A stretch of DNA of 64,000 nt from Eunapius fragilis (Eukaryota > Porifera > Demospongiae > Spongillida > Spongillidae). The notes beneath the pieces were generated by a model. The model was given only the letters and a program-made list of their open reading frames with translations. It was not told the origin of the DNA and searched no databases. Position numbers and translations under genes: made by a program. Positions 43,768 to 55,366 of this stretch are shown piece by piece. The stretch spans positions 9,808,230-9,872,229 of the forward strand of contig OY811975.1 in the NCBI GenBank assembly GCA_963681505.1. The letters run 5' to 3'. Numbering within the stretch: position 1 is the stretch's first letter; the number at the start of each line of letters is the position of its first letter.

Positions 43768-44150
43768 TATTTTCAAAGTCCTACTTTGTATGTACCCTTT
43801 ATTTTGCATGTGATTATCTCTGCGTAAGAACATCATGTGAGCTTGCCCCTTGGTGCCTGCCTTGTGGGCAACGTCTGCATGGGGTTACCCTTTTCTTTTT
43901 TTTTAAACCCCTTTCCTCCCTCTGTTTGGAGCGTGTACACTTAGCAATGTTTTCAAAGTCCCACTTTGTATGTACCCTTTATTTTGCAAGTGACTATCTC
44001 CGTGTAAGAACTTCATGTGAGCTTGCCCATTGGTGTCTGCCTTTTGGGTGACCTCTGCAAGGGGTCACCCAAAAAACACTTAGCAATATTTTCAAAGTCC
44101 CACTTTATATATACCCTTTATTTTACAAGTGATTATCTCCGTGTAAGAAC
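43768..44150. repeat. Three tandem copies of a 140-180-bp unit
   Basis: Copies start TTTTCAAAGTCCYACTTTGT at about 43770, 43949 and 44089, and contain TACCCTTTATTTTGCA and GTGTAAGAACATCATGTGAG. The third copy is cut short by the adjoining hairpin element. ORFs in it are not recognised. Confidence 0.8.
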
Positions 44151-44181
44151 ATGCATGACTAAACAAAGACATGAAGAAATA

Positions 44182-44456
44182 GACTCACTGAGAAAGTTGG
44201 TGGGATATAGGTTTTGCAGGCAAATAGTATACTAGTATACTGATGTAAAAAGCAAGGAAACAAGTTTTATCAGAAGGGAAAATGTAATAGTCCTATATTT
44301 AGCACAGAAACAGCATATGCCTTAGTCGAAGTGTGCTAAATATAGGACTATTACATTTTCCCTTCTGATAAAACTTGTTTCCTTGCTTTTTACACCAGTA
44401 TACTAGTATACTATTTGCCTGCAAAACCTATATCCCACCAACTTTCTCAGTGAGAC
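44182..44456. mobile_element. Perfect-hairpin element (MITE-like), 275 bp
   Basis: The left arm starts GACTCACTGAGAAAGTTGG and the right arm ends CCAACTTTCTCAGTGAGAC. The arms are about 125 bp with very few mismatches and the loop is about 25 bp around CAGCATATGCCTTAGTCG. One arm plus the loop recurs at 57865-58016. The near-perfect arms suggest a young insertion or maintenance by conversion. Confidence 0.82.
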
Positions 44457-45200
44457 TGTTTTTATTTACTTGTACATATTTTGCTTCGTTCTGCTTTTGT
44501 TCGCATTTTTAAGACGATACCTATTTCTAACGTAATTTCGAGGCAGCTACGAAAATATTCTACGGTAGTGACCGTACGTATTGACGGATAATTAAATTGG
44601 CCGGTAATCGGTTAATTAGACTTGATAAGTCCGTATGTAGGCTTTTAGGCTTTTGGGTATCAAAGCCTAAAAGCGAGTCCTCCAGCAAATTCTAAAGCTA
44701 TTGGTGCAATTTTCATTGCTTAAAAGTGTTCCCGGCCCGAGTTATGAGTTCTCAAGAAGCAGACGACCCGACCCGCCCATTATTTTTGGAAGGGGGACGA
44801 GGACAGCAGTATTTTTTGTTCTCGACAACCACGCGGTTCTACGACGTGAAACAAAAACGAAACTACTCAGTTTTGACTTCTAGATCGATTGCCGCAATAA
44901 GTTAGACGATCCGATCGTCGGGAGCGAAGCTACGGTAGGGTCGCGGGATTTTAATTAAATTCATAGTCGGGGTCAAAACCTATTGGAAGTCTCTAGCGAG
45001 ACTTCAGATTATAAATTCAGTGCCTAATAACTTTATGATGAATAGTCCAATGTATAGGATGCGTAAGGACCATTTGATAGAAGCTCTTTGGAGTTCACGG
45101 AAAATCAAAAAAATTTAACACTTGAAAAACTACTCAGAAGGATGATTTTGCTGGACACTGTCCCATATATACCGCATATATGTACCACGGCTATCATGGC
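44457..45200. repeat. Diverged repeat shared with 58017-58510
   Basis: Shared phrases include CTTAAAAGTGTTCC, CCGAGTT, GGTCAAAACCTAT (against GGTCAAATCCTAT) and CATCCGCTCGTCAGAA-like sequence, all in the same order and spacing after the hairpin arm. This suggests both places hold one larger repeat of about 0.8 kb. No coding frame is conserved between the copies. Confidence 0.5.
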
Positions 45201-45212
45201 TCAGTAGCTGCG

Positions 45213-45765
45213 CTTTAGGAGACTAGTATCTCTATGTATGACTCCAATAGGAGGCAAGTATCTCTATATGTTTGACTCCTGCATGCAGGAGTCAAGTATC
45301 TCTATGTTTAACTCCTGCAAGAGTCTAGTATTAATATCTATGACTCCTGCAGGAGTATAGTATTTCTATGTATATGACTCCTGCAGGAGACAAGTATCTC
45401 AGAATGTTGGACTCCTGCAGGAGTCATGTATCACTATATGTATGCAGGAGTCATGTATCTCAATATGTATGACTCCTGCAGGAGTCATACATGTGGATAC
45501 TTTACTCCTGTAGTGGTCATACATGTGGAGATACTTGACTCCTGCAGGGGACATAGATTTAGAAATACTTGACTCCTGCAGGAGTCATACATGTGGATAC
45601 TTTACTCCTGTAGTGGTCATACATGTGGAGATACTTGACTCCTGCAGGAGACATAGATTTAGAAATACTTGACTCCTGCAGGAGTCATACATAGTGATAC
45701 TAGACTCCTGGAGGAGTCAAGTATCACTGTGTATGACTCCTGCAGGAGTCAAGTATCTCTACATC
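45213..45765. repeat. Array of GACTCCTGCAGGAGTC palindromes
   Basis: The 16-bp perfect palindrome GACTCCTGCAGGAGTC (or close variants) occurs about ten times at 30-60-bp spacing, separated by AAGTATCTCTATGT or ATACATGTGGATAC spacers. Spacer orientation flips near 45480, so the array as a whole is also roughly symmetric. Confidence 0.88.
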
Positions 45766-47280
45766 ACGCAACACAACATTGCATCACTAAATACAAATGC
45801 TACACTACAAATGGTTCCTAAATCATTAAAGTCTGCAGACCCTAGTAGCTAGCTGGAGTGCTAACCCCTGGCACTCTATTCCTTCCATTTGAGTTGTTAA
45901 ATCATTTTTCTCCAAAATTTTGGATGCCACACCCACTTTGTACTGTAGTGCTATGAAAGCAAAACTTCTTAAGTGATCGGTCGAACTGGGAATTGAATAA
46001 CAGCACAGTGTAGCAGTAATATAAAACAAGACAGGAACTGAGGGGTTAAAAGTTTGTGTGTGGTGTGTGGAAGTACCTAAGAGGTACGTTTTATTTTCCC
46101 TGTCACCTCCCACCTCCTCCCCTTACACCCTCCCTTCCTCTACCCCGCCTCATCCGCCTCACTCCGCCCCTTCTCTCTCACCTCCCCTCCTCCCTTTCTC
46201 TCCTCTCCCCTTTCCCTTCTGCACACCTTACCTCTTTTCAACATTATTTGGGGGATTTTTTGAAAGGGGAGAAGTTAGACAGCTCTGACATCATATTTGT
46301 ATTGCCTTGAAAACAAGTTACTCACAATTCAAGTGCCCAACAAAAGAAATAAAGAAACTTAGACAACTGATGCATTTCACACAACAAAGAACAGGCTAAC
46401 ATACCCACTTCGAGCAACAACTATTACATTTCTTACATGAGCTACACATATAACCGACTGAAACAAGGAGAGGAATGTACTTCTGGACTGTACTAAACTG
46501 GAGGGTTGGTTCCAGTTGCTTTGCTTTCCCACGGCTCTATTGACACAAGACAGGGCTCAGCCTCAATTAAAGTCTTCCTCCTAAGTCCTCCCTCTCTTCT
46601 CCTCCCCACTCCCGGCATCTTCAAACAGCAACTGAGAGCCTTCTGCCGACGCACTCTGGATCGATATGTGTAAACTGACTTGATTGGATTACTAAAAGTT
46701 TATTCTCAGTCAAACCTGGAGTAGGTCTACCCCGAATACAGTTTTCTGAGCTGCCTAGTATAACAGTGAGGGCAAACGTGCGTTTCGAGTTCCTACCCAG
46801 CAGGTCTGAGAACATACCAGATCTAGAGTTTCATGTGATCTTGGCTGAGTTGTCACGCGGTTTAATTCAAAAAAGCAAATTTCAATATGTGTCTATTGAG
46901 GAGTACTAATTTTTATGAGGAAGTAGGGCTTAAAACTACATCAACCAGCTGGTGTGATAGGTTATGATGCTATCCATCGTGGGACGTCTGCAGACCTTAT
47001 CTAGCGGCTCTCTCTGATTAATGGTGATCAAAAGTAAAACCTACTCCACATACATTTCAATGGACGCGTGCGCGGGAAGTTAACGACGTTTACAATAACG
47101 AGCCAGCGTCTGAACTAGTCAACATGGGTAATTAAATACATGACGCCTGAGGCAAAGGGTCTGTACCTGGGGCGTCCCCAGATATTCTATTATTATAGAA
47201 AGTAATACTGTAATTATGTAATTATGCAGAAAGTGGGCAACCACACGCACACCTACGCATGGATAGAATAAACAACTATT
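45766..47280. other. Intergenic, pyrimidine-rich tract, no supported gene
   Basis: A CCTC-rich tract lies at 46100-46235. Minus-strand ORFs at 45826-46113 and 46621-46815 have no recognised domain and no splice context. Confidence 0.4.
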
Positions 47281-47323
47281 TATGCTACTACAGAATCTCG
47301 GAATCATTCTTCTCACTGACAAC

Positions 47324-48113
47324 ATGGCCGGAGGTGCGAACAATACAACTGTCGACGTTGATGGTGTTACGATACCACTGAAAGATGGATATGTGAGAGA
47401 TAAAACTATAGGGAAAGAACCGGAGGTTCGCGTTATATTTGTCGGAGAAGGCAATTTCACTTTTTCCACGGCATTTGCTTCTCTTCGCGGAGGTTGGTCC
47501 AATATTATTGCATCAGACAGATCTCACATCCCGCCTGACTACTATATACAAAACGCTGCTTCTGACAATCCGTAATTGCCTACAGTACAATGATGAGCTG
47601 GATGCGCATTCACTAGAGGAGGCGTACGATATTTATCAAACGACTACACAATTTATTGCTAAAATCGTCAGCCTTCCACGGATTCAATTCTTGCCGTATA
47701 TTGATGCGACACGACTGAGTGAGACGGAGTTGTTCAACGCTGATCCGCCACATGATGCGCACAGGTGTGCGATATTTTTTCAATGTCCATACGCTGGATA
47801 CGCAAATGATGAAACAAAACAACTTGTTCGCGACTTCATTTCTTCTGCGTCCAAAGTACAACGTCCGGGTGATTTTCTATTCATTGGTATCACGACAATG
47901 TTTCCTTACTGCAAAAACTATGGCCTTCCGGAAGTGATCGGTGGCGGAGGTCATGCTCAGAACAATCGATACCGTTTCAAGGGAGCCGATACCGAGTTTC
48001 CAAAAGATATGCTTCGTCGTGGGTACAAGCATCAGGCGTTTACTGAGATTCATGACAAAATAAAGGATAGTCACATCACATTGTGCTTCACTAGAAAGGA
48101 GCCTGTCAGATAG
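47324..48113 (+). CDS. BMT5/DUF2431-like rRNA methyltransferase (one frameshift)
   Basis: ATG 47324 opens MAGGANNTTVDVDG, followed by VRVIFVGEGNFTFSTAFASL, which is the SAM-binding VGEGxFSFSxxL motif of the BMT5-like (DUF2431) family. The family includes yeast 25S rRNA (uridine-N3) methyltransferase and the N-terminal part of animal FDXACB1. The frame breaks near 47560-47575 (GACAATCCGTAATTG). The remainder continues in the next frame from CLQYNDELDAHSLEEAY through FFQCPYAGYANDETKQLVRD and GDFLFIGITTMFPY to a stop at 48111. Total span is 790 nt, one more than a multiple of three, consistent with a single 1-nt insertion. A GT...AG pair at the break is only 16 nt apart, too short for a normal intron. 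AATAAA occurs at 48134. It is either a recent pseudogene or a sequencing error in a live single-exon gene. Confidence 0.78.
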
Positions 48114-48133
48114 CGGTTAACTATTGACTGTTT

Positions 48134-48143
48134 AATAAATAAA
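48134..48143 (+). terminator. Overlapping AATAAA polyadenylation signals
   Basis: AATAAATAAA lies 20 bp after the stop codon of the methyltransferase gene, in a typical position for cleavage and polyadenylation. Confidence 0.55.
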
Positions 48144-48396
48144 ATTATATCCTTTACATCCATGTATGCACGGCAAATATTGCCATGCCACCCCAAGAAC
48201 TCACAATTTCATTAATCACATTAATCATTCGTTATCATGTGATAGAGCCATTTGTAACATCATGCTTATTTGTACCCAATGATATAATACATTGAGTTAC
48301 ATACCAACGCATGTAAAGTCCAATGTCCCAAATCCAGGTGCAGGTCCTTTCAATAGGAGGGATGGGGCGCCATAGAAACCTAATTGCAGATATTAA

Positions 48397-48984
48397 CCCT
48401 TGAACTACTAATCGATAGACGTTAACAATTAATCATAAAAATAACATATATATATTATATATATAGCTGATATTCATGTCATTCAGTTTGCTACATGTTG
48501 CAACCCTTGCAAGGCTATCTTATTGTCCAATCCCTAATGCATTACCTTTAAATGAATTGTTGTTGGAGGTACCATACAGCGAATATCGTTGCATGAAAAT
48601 TTCACACATCATAATACTAAATACGATTGTTTGGCCTAATGACTGAACCAGAGCTGCAGTTGCAAATCTCTAGTGTATTAGAATACAAAAATAATTTTAA
48701 AAATAGCAGCTATAATGAATATGAATATTCTCGCAGATCCCCTGGTGTACTATCATGATGTGGGAAATTTTCATGCAACAATATTCATATACATGCACCA
48801 GAGCACTGCATGTTTCGGCAACTACATGATGGTACAACCAACAATAATTCGTAACAGGATTGGTTGTACTTTGATTCGACTACAATGCAGCCTTGCAAGT
48901 ACAAAAAATGTTGGCACGATGGCATATGTGGCAACCACATACTGTCCCGCTTGGCCACTTTAGTTGCCGATAGCAGTTCAAGGG
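48397..48984. mobile_element. piggyBac-type MITE, 588 bp
   Basis: Left end TTAA|CCCTTGAACTACTA and right end TAGCAGTTCAAGGG|TTAA are inverted repeats flanked by TTAA duplications. Ends of the form TTAACCCTT are typical of piggyBac (Looper-like) elements. The interior is AT-rich with no transposase. Confidence 0.72.
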
Positions 48985-49374
48985 TTAATGTTGTATCTCC
49001 AAACGTCCTTATTTTAAGGGCGTTGGTTCTTAAATAAGGATGATGTTGAAATCTAAGAACAATGAAATGATCTCCATGGCTATAATCACTATTGATAAAA
49101 AGTGGACTTGGCACAAGATAAATTAATTGATATTTCGGTCATCTGTCACGTCCTTGTCCCCAAGAAAGCTGAAGGCAAACAAGAGTTAATATCATCTGAA
49201 TTGCACATCAGTAGCACAGAATTACAGATTTCTTGCTTTGCAAGCTGACACTGATAACTTCAATGCACCACTGAGGTAATACATTTTTATAAGATCCAAC
49301 AGGTAGTCATATTTCGTGAAGAATTATATAAGTTCGAAGTTTTATACTTTTTAAATATTATGTCTGATTCTTAA

Positions 49375-49976
49375 CCCTTTGAACGCCTGATGTGTATCTT
49401 ATTGCACTGTAATGCATGTATTGAACGAAGTGCCAATCAAATGGTAAATAGCCACATCATGAATTATTAAATCCTGGTACCAGTGAGGTGGGACTTCACA
49501 ATATCCAAGCAATCAATCTGCATATTTAGAACTAATAAATCACACATGTACCCATGGTAACTACTGGCATGCATATACAGCCATGCACTAACCAATATAT
49601 CACCTCTCCTCCAATAAAAAATGTGCAAACCTACTGTGGACCTGGGATTATAATGTTAACAGTTTATGTTGTGCAGAAGTAATTTGCAAAGTGATGCAAA
49701 CTATTATTATATTTGTAAGCACAGTCCCCACACTGCTTCTTTATCACAACTAAATCCCCCCTCTTAACGATAGGGTCTAGCATGGTGTACATGTTTACCT
49801 CATCAACCACAGTTGCATCCTAGCTCTTTCACACCATGTAGTCTTTTAACATGCTTTAATTCAGAAGAGTTGAAGTAGACATCCACAAACCTTGAGTAGC
49901 AAGATGTGTATGACTTATAACAACGTCATGAGCAAAGATTGTCATGGATATAATTATGCCCTTGGCCTTTAAAGGG
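49375..49976. mobile_element. Second piggyBac-type MITE, 602 bp
   Basis: Left end TTAA|CCCTTTGAACGCC and right end GGCCTTTAAAGGG|TTAA, again between TTAA sites. It is related to but distinct from the element at 48397. No internal ORF. Confidence 0.65.
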
Positions 49977-49980
49977 TTAA

Positions 49981-50880
49981 TGCATATAATAACTAAAGCA
50001 AGGCTCAATCTCCAGCTTTCAGAAATTGAAATTTTAGTACTTTTTCAATCATAATTCCGTCAATTATGTGTGCAAATATCATGCGTACATCAGAAACGGG
50101 TCCCAAGTGTATATTGTTTAATAAATTATAAAAGTGTTATTATACTCTGAAGTGTTTTTATATTATGCTGAAATAAAAGAAGTGATGCAGGTACACCAAA
50201 ATGAGATGAATTTCTCTTCATTTTATTTCTTCATGGAAATATACTGAAGAGAGTGCATTTTCACCAGCGTCCTTAAATAAGAACCGTGAGCTGGAGATTA
50301 AACATTAACAGCTTTTGCATGTACTAATTCTATTCATTACTTTACAATGAACCTCTGCATGAAATACATACCAGCGTACTTCAGAGGTGCGTCACTGTCA
50401 GCTGGACATCATCAGCTAATCACACAACACTCCACAGATAGTCATCACACCAAGTGTCCCAGTGAGAGGAACTGATCATATAGTGCTCTATTCACAATTT
50501 CTAGTGACTCTTACGCAATCATCCAAACTGTTTTCAAGTCGCTCATGATCAGTGTGAATAATCTCTACGCGTTTTGCCCTAATATGGGTGCAAAACAAAC
50601 CGGTAAATGTGCATGCAAATTGAACCAACACCTCTTTAATGCGCAAATTACATACAAACTCTAGGTATTTCAAAGTGATTCGTAAACTCAGTTGAATCTA
50701 TGAAACTCTAGGGGGTAGGACCGTAGGACCCTTTGTTTGTTCCCTTTAAAGGAATAAAACTTGTGTAGCTTGATACATATAGAAGATGATATAGCCTAAA
50801 GCGTTCGCATTAAAAAGACGGTTTTCATCATGTGACATGCCACACCCTTTTTGCGTGGGTGGTAGGGCAACGTATACGAT
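49981..50880. other. AT-rich intergenic, no gene seen
   Basis: CGTCCTTAAATAAGAACCG at 50271 echoes TTGGTTCTTAAATAAGGATG at 49024 in inverted form, which may be a remnant of another short element. No supported ORF. Confidence 0.35.
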
Positions 50881-50883
50881 AAC

Positions 50884-51336
50884 ATGGCAATGCAGATCAG
50901 TGCGTATCTTTTGTCACTTCCGTGGGAGGCTCGAAAATGCTACACAGAGATGCTGAAAATCAGTGAGGTTACTCTTCCAGACCCTTATAGTATCGATCAA
51001 GGGCTTTAGACCGAAGATGTAACGAGCTGGCCCACGTTGGAGTTTGGTGACCTGTACTCTTATTTAGTGGATTCCAAAGGGATGTTCACGCAGGAATCAC
51101 TAAGGGCATACAAGTCCTTAGAGGGGCATAACTACTTTTTTAATGGGTATGTCTGCACAGTTTTTTATAACGATGGTAGTAGTACTGGAACCAGTGGCTA
51201 TAGCTCCCGGTTTTGCATTCTAGAAGCTAAAGTGAACCCCAGCCAAAGAGCTATGGACAATCCAAACGAAGCATGGGTCATCATCAATCGGAAAACAGCT
51301 TTGTGGAAACTGTACATTGCTCTTGCATGGCTCAGC
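50884..51336 (+). pseudogene. N-terminal fragment of a SWIM-finger / YqaJ-type protein
   Basis: Reads MAMQISAYLLSLPWEARKCY, then LPDPYSIDQGL and a TAG stop, then WPTLEFGDLYSYLVDSKGMF and FCILEAKVNPSQR. This 'LPDPYxI ... W P x (I/L)xxGDIYxYL' pattern is one I know from animal proteins with a SWIM zinc finger and a YqaJ-like recombinase/exonuclease domain. After a frameshift near 51300 the frame reads VETVHCSCMA, the CxC part of a SWIM finger. The sequence is then cut at about 51336 by the gypsy element. It has an in-frame stop, a frameshift and a truncation, so it is a pseudogene. These genes are often multicopy and may be transposon-derived. Confidence 0.6.
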
Positions 51337-52376
51337 GTACGACTGGCATATGCAATCACTACCTCGGACCCAGAGGCATCAACCTGTGAGAGGACCGCTC
51401 CAATGCCAATATCACTGGCATCAGTGTCGAGAACAAACCGCCGGCTATAGTCAGTGTAAGAGAGCACAGGGGGAGAAATCAAGCATGCACGTAACGCGTC
51501 AAAGGCATGCTGACACTCGACAGTCCACTTAAAGTCAGTATTTTTCTCCGTGAGACGATGTAATGGTTTCGCGATGGCAGCAAAATTCTTGACGAATTTC
51601 CGATAGTAGTTAGCCAGACCCAAAAATTGTTGCATTTCGCGCTTCGACTGGGGAGATGGCCATCCTGCTACAACAGCTGTTTTACTCGGATCCACGGCAA
51701 TGCGTACTTCTGATACAATATGCCCTAGAAACGTAACGTTCTTCTGACACTATTTACATTTCGATGGTTTTAACTTCAGTCCTGCCTCCCTGAGTCTTTG
51801 GAGTACACCTGCGAGATTATGCAAGTGCTCGCTGAACGAGGTTCCCACAATGGTAATGTCATCCAGATACACGAGGCAACTGGACCACTTCAGTCCACCG
51901 AGAACTCTGTCCATCAGGCGTTGAAATGTAGCGGGAGCGTTACACAACCGGAAGGGTATCATTCGAAACTGGAAAAGGCCTTCTGGTGTGGTGAACGCTG
52001 TCTTGGGCTGGTCTTCTTCTGCTACCTCCACTTGCCATTACCCGCTAGCCAGATCCAGTCTCGACCCTGCCAATGTATCAAGTGTGTCATCCACCCGAGG
52101 TAGAGGATATGCATCTTTTCTCGTTACACTATTGACCTTTCTGTAGTCCACGCAAAACCGAACCACAGGGGATGACCATGGACTATCCGACTGCTGGATA
52201 GCGCCTTGCTCAAGCATGTCCTTTACCAGCTTTTCCATTTCTTCTCTACGAGCCTGAGCGATTCGTCGAGGCAAAAGATGGACAGGAGGGGTGTTGCCAG
52301 TGTCAATGCGATGCTTCAGAATGCTAGTGCGACCAATCTGGCCGCTGTTAAACGCAAATACGTCTGCATATTCCAT
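51336..52376 (-). pseudogene. gypsy reverse transcriptase and partial RNase H
   Basis: From 52376 the reading includes the fingers region ([10 protein letters not shown]) and LDLASG, then a stop at about 52036. Next come palm residues with the YLDD catalytic box (about 51865), a stop at 51750, and the connection and RNase H start with a DASDIGIGAVLSQ motif at about 51385. It ends at the junction near 51336. The three pieces share one frame interrupted by stops, so it is a once-continuous pol gene. No active product is possible. Confidence 0.85.
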
Positions 52377-52870
52377 TAAGAGATGATACAGGAGTTCCTT
52401 CTCACCATCGTTAAGGTGATCTCCCCCCCTTGCAGACCATGCTCCATAGGGCCTCCTTGTCGCCTTGGGACAGTGGGATATGTCCAGTTACAGCCGAGAT
52501 GTTCTGGGTAGTACAGTCTTCATGCAGCTGACTCATGCTGGCAACCTTTATTCCTTTTTTAAGAACATTGGAACAAAACTGGAGCTGTTTGTACGCACCA
52601 AGGATCGAGCCAAATTACTCCTGTTCGGCATGAAGTGTCATTTTCCACCATCCAGGTACCAATACCAGGGCTTGCTTGTTTCACCATGACTTCCATTTCA
52701 CTGCATGGATGGCGGGACCACAATTTTTTCCAGGGTTACCAGTCCAATGGCGGGGCACTCGAGGGGGGCTTCGACCTTTACTGGCATAACCTGCTGGACC
52801 TGGACTGAAAGCTTATTTTGAGGAAAGGTTAGAATTTTGGCACCACAGTCAAGACAGCAATTGTGATTTT

Positions 52871-53371
52871 CTAGAAATCCAGCCCCAAAATAGCTCCTAC
52901 TGTAATATCTCCAGTAACAATTAGTGCTGCACCAATCTTCTTATTCCCAAGGACAATATCAAAATAGCCAAACCCTTTCTTAGACAATGGGGACCCGTTA
53001 ACACCCACCAGTCTGTTGCCACTCCATTGTTGCAGTTCTGCCACATGTCCAGCACGGGCTATCTGGTTCCAGACACAGGTGTTGATCAAAGACACTGCAG
53101 CACCTGTAATGTAACGGGAACGGAACAAACCACGCCCTCAACACAATAACTACTACAAGGGGAGGATAATATAGAGACAATATGATCGTTCTGGGCCATT
53201 AATGGTTGTCCCTCTGGCAGTTGGCCCCTGCCGCCGAGGGTATGTAGTTTCCCTGTTGCTGAGTTGAATCACGGCTTCTGCAGAGGCGAGCAATATGGCC
53301 TCTTTTCCCACAGTTTCAGCAGCGTGGCTTGCTGGGCTCCCTTTGTTCCTCCCGCTCCGTGGTAGTCTCAC
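52871..53371 (-). pseudogene. gypsy protease-like segment and zinc knuckle
   Basis: A CCHC knuckle (NCGKRGHIARLC, about 53320-53280) has a TGA within its first Cys-x-x-Cys. Further on a retropepsin-like stretch reads TGAAVSLI, but the residue in the place of the active-site Asp is Ile, so the catalytic residue is gone. Both lesions confirm decay. Confidence 0.7.
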
Positions 53372-53552
53372 TGTTCTTTATTCTCAGCTCCAGACGCTGC
53401 AATCTTTCATTTATGGACTGTAGTGTGACGGCTAGAACTCCGCTGCATTCTTGTTCCTCCGATACTGTTGTCGATGCACTCGCACTGGGTACCTCCGCGT
53501 CTACATGCGAGAAATTAACTCGAGCTTGCTTACCATGGCTACCGCCAAAATA

Positions 53553-54080
53553 TTATTCTAATTCTATTGTCAGGGAAACTGCCTCGTCCAAGCTTTTCGG
53601 GCGTCCCTGCCGAACTCCAAATGCAACCTGTGGTTTGTCGAGCTCCCCGAGGAACTGGTTCAGAGCCAAACGCTCACGCGCTACCTCCTCGAGGTCAGGG
53701 TATGCTTTGTCAGCGAGCCCCTTCAAAATGTCAGCATAGGTAGCCCAGTCCTCTTCTTTGCGTCTGTTTCTCGCATGTAGCTCCGCGATGTACACCTCAC
53801 GCTTGCTGTCGGGGTTAAAGCGTTTAGCCAGAGCTTTCATACACTCACCATAATCGTTTCTAACAGCCTCAGAACACCGCGAAAGGGCAGCCTGCGCTTT
53901 TCCTGTCAACCGAACGCGTAACCACTTCAACTTTTCGTCCGCACTCTCCCATTTGTAAATAGCAGCGACGTGCTGGAAGTGAGTCACCCAATCTAGCCAG
54001 CTCGTCTTCTCGCCGTCGAAGGGGTCCGGCAATAGCACAGGTCCTTGCGCCATTGCCAGAGGAGACAGGTCTGAGGCCAA
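53553..54080 (-). pseudogene. gypsy gag-like protein
   Basis: A 175-codon ORF with the capsid-like features of Ty3/gypsy Gag: PDPFDGEKTSWLDWVTHF near the start, then LRVRLTGKAQAALSR and a LAKRF motif. It is intact in this stretch; a stop follows GLU 175 before the zinc knuckle. The ATG at 54080 was chosen because no in-frame upstream Met is compelling. Confidence 0.8.
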
Positions 54081-54190
54081 TGCCGACTACGCCGATGTAA
54101 GAGCCTGGTATACAACAGTCTCACAGGTATCAGAACTGACATATCCACACAAAAATATCGAGGGTGTGCGCGGGATCTTCCGCGCATGCG

Positions 54191-55366
54191 TTAATTATCT
54201 TACTGTGGTACGGTTCAAGATGTAATGTTGCAAAGTGTACTCTGAGTTGTAAAGTATGCATATGATTCAAAGTTAAGGATGTAGATTAGATAAGGCAGCA
54301 CATGTGATAAGTATTTTATCAATAGTAGCATAACTAACATCGATAGACATATAGAAAAATCACCATACATCGGGCGGTCATCTTGCATTTTATTTCAAAT
54401 TGAATTCTAAATGACATCGGAAAATTCTAAAAATTGGTCTGAATTTGAATTGTAGTTTTCATTGTATTGCAATAAAGCAATGGTATACAAAAATCAAGAC
54501 AAAAATATATATAATTACCGTCGTAGTCTCGTTCCCGGGCCAGGATAGCTGGTAATTTCATTTTAACTGCTCAATTAATGCAATTTTAATTGCGCGTAGT
54601 TAATAAACTCCTATTCTGTTTACAATATGACGCTAGCTAATCGGTGAATCGCCATATTCATTGTATAACCCCAGCGTCACTAACGTGACATGACGCTATA
54701 TTCCAGCGTCAGCGCCGGGGTCGGCGTCAGCATCACGTTAATTGTTTACAATATGACGATTCGGCAGGGGGGGGGGGGGGGTGGGTGGGGGGGTGGTGGT
54801 TATAAAACACCTAATTTCCTGCTATGAACATATATATGGAAGGGCTAGGAGGGAGGGTTTAACACCCCCCCCCTCCACCCCCCCCCCCCCCACCCAGATC
54901 CACTACTGCATCCGGTTATACCCCTATTCCTATTGCTGCACACTATGATAATTTACGGGTTTATACTTTACACGCGCATTTCGGATGCGCATCGAATACT
55001 GCTATGAGTGCAATCATACTGCACCCCCGTCATACCATCTACATACTGATCTTGATATTTGCACATCTTGATACAAATCAGAATATCGGTCTCCAACGCG
55101 CATGTCTGCATACGTATCTGCATGTGCCAAGGTGGGCAGACTCTGCGTATATCTCTGCATGCGTACCTTTTGTCACGCAGTGTCAGCTTGTGTTTCGAAT
55201 TAGCTCCACCAGTGAGGTATACCGTATTGTAGGAAACGAGCTTGCAACCATCAAAATGACTTGGTCTCTTAATTTAAAAAGCATTACTGAATTTTAATGA
55301 CCTTCATCAAGTGGGCGTCGTTTTGCTGCACTGGCAATCTCCGCCGGTTAAAACCGCATGCCTTAA
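54191..55366. other. Intergenic with G/C homopolymers, no gene seen
   Basis: G-run at 54770-54783 and C-runs at 54866-54892. GTTTACAATATGACG occurs at 54617 and again near 54746. The ORF at 55004-55297 has no recognised content. Confidence 0.4.

Larger units (their letters stand above)
51336..54190 (-). mobile_element. Ty3/gypsy retrotransposon, truncated and decayed
   Basis: The minus strand carries, in order, a gag-like ORF, a CCHC knuckle, a retropepsin-like segment, reverse transcriptase and the start of RNase H. It breaks off inside RNase H at 51336, where the SWIM-protein fragment begins. Integrase and both LTRs are missing. Stops and frameshifts occur throughout. The truncation of the 3' half looks like a deletion or recombination, not 5' truncation. 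Confidence 0.85.

Noticed and set aside
46056-46310. Proline/serine-rich ORFs
   Set aside because: They follow a CCTC-rich simple-sequence tract in two frames, with no conserved content.
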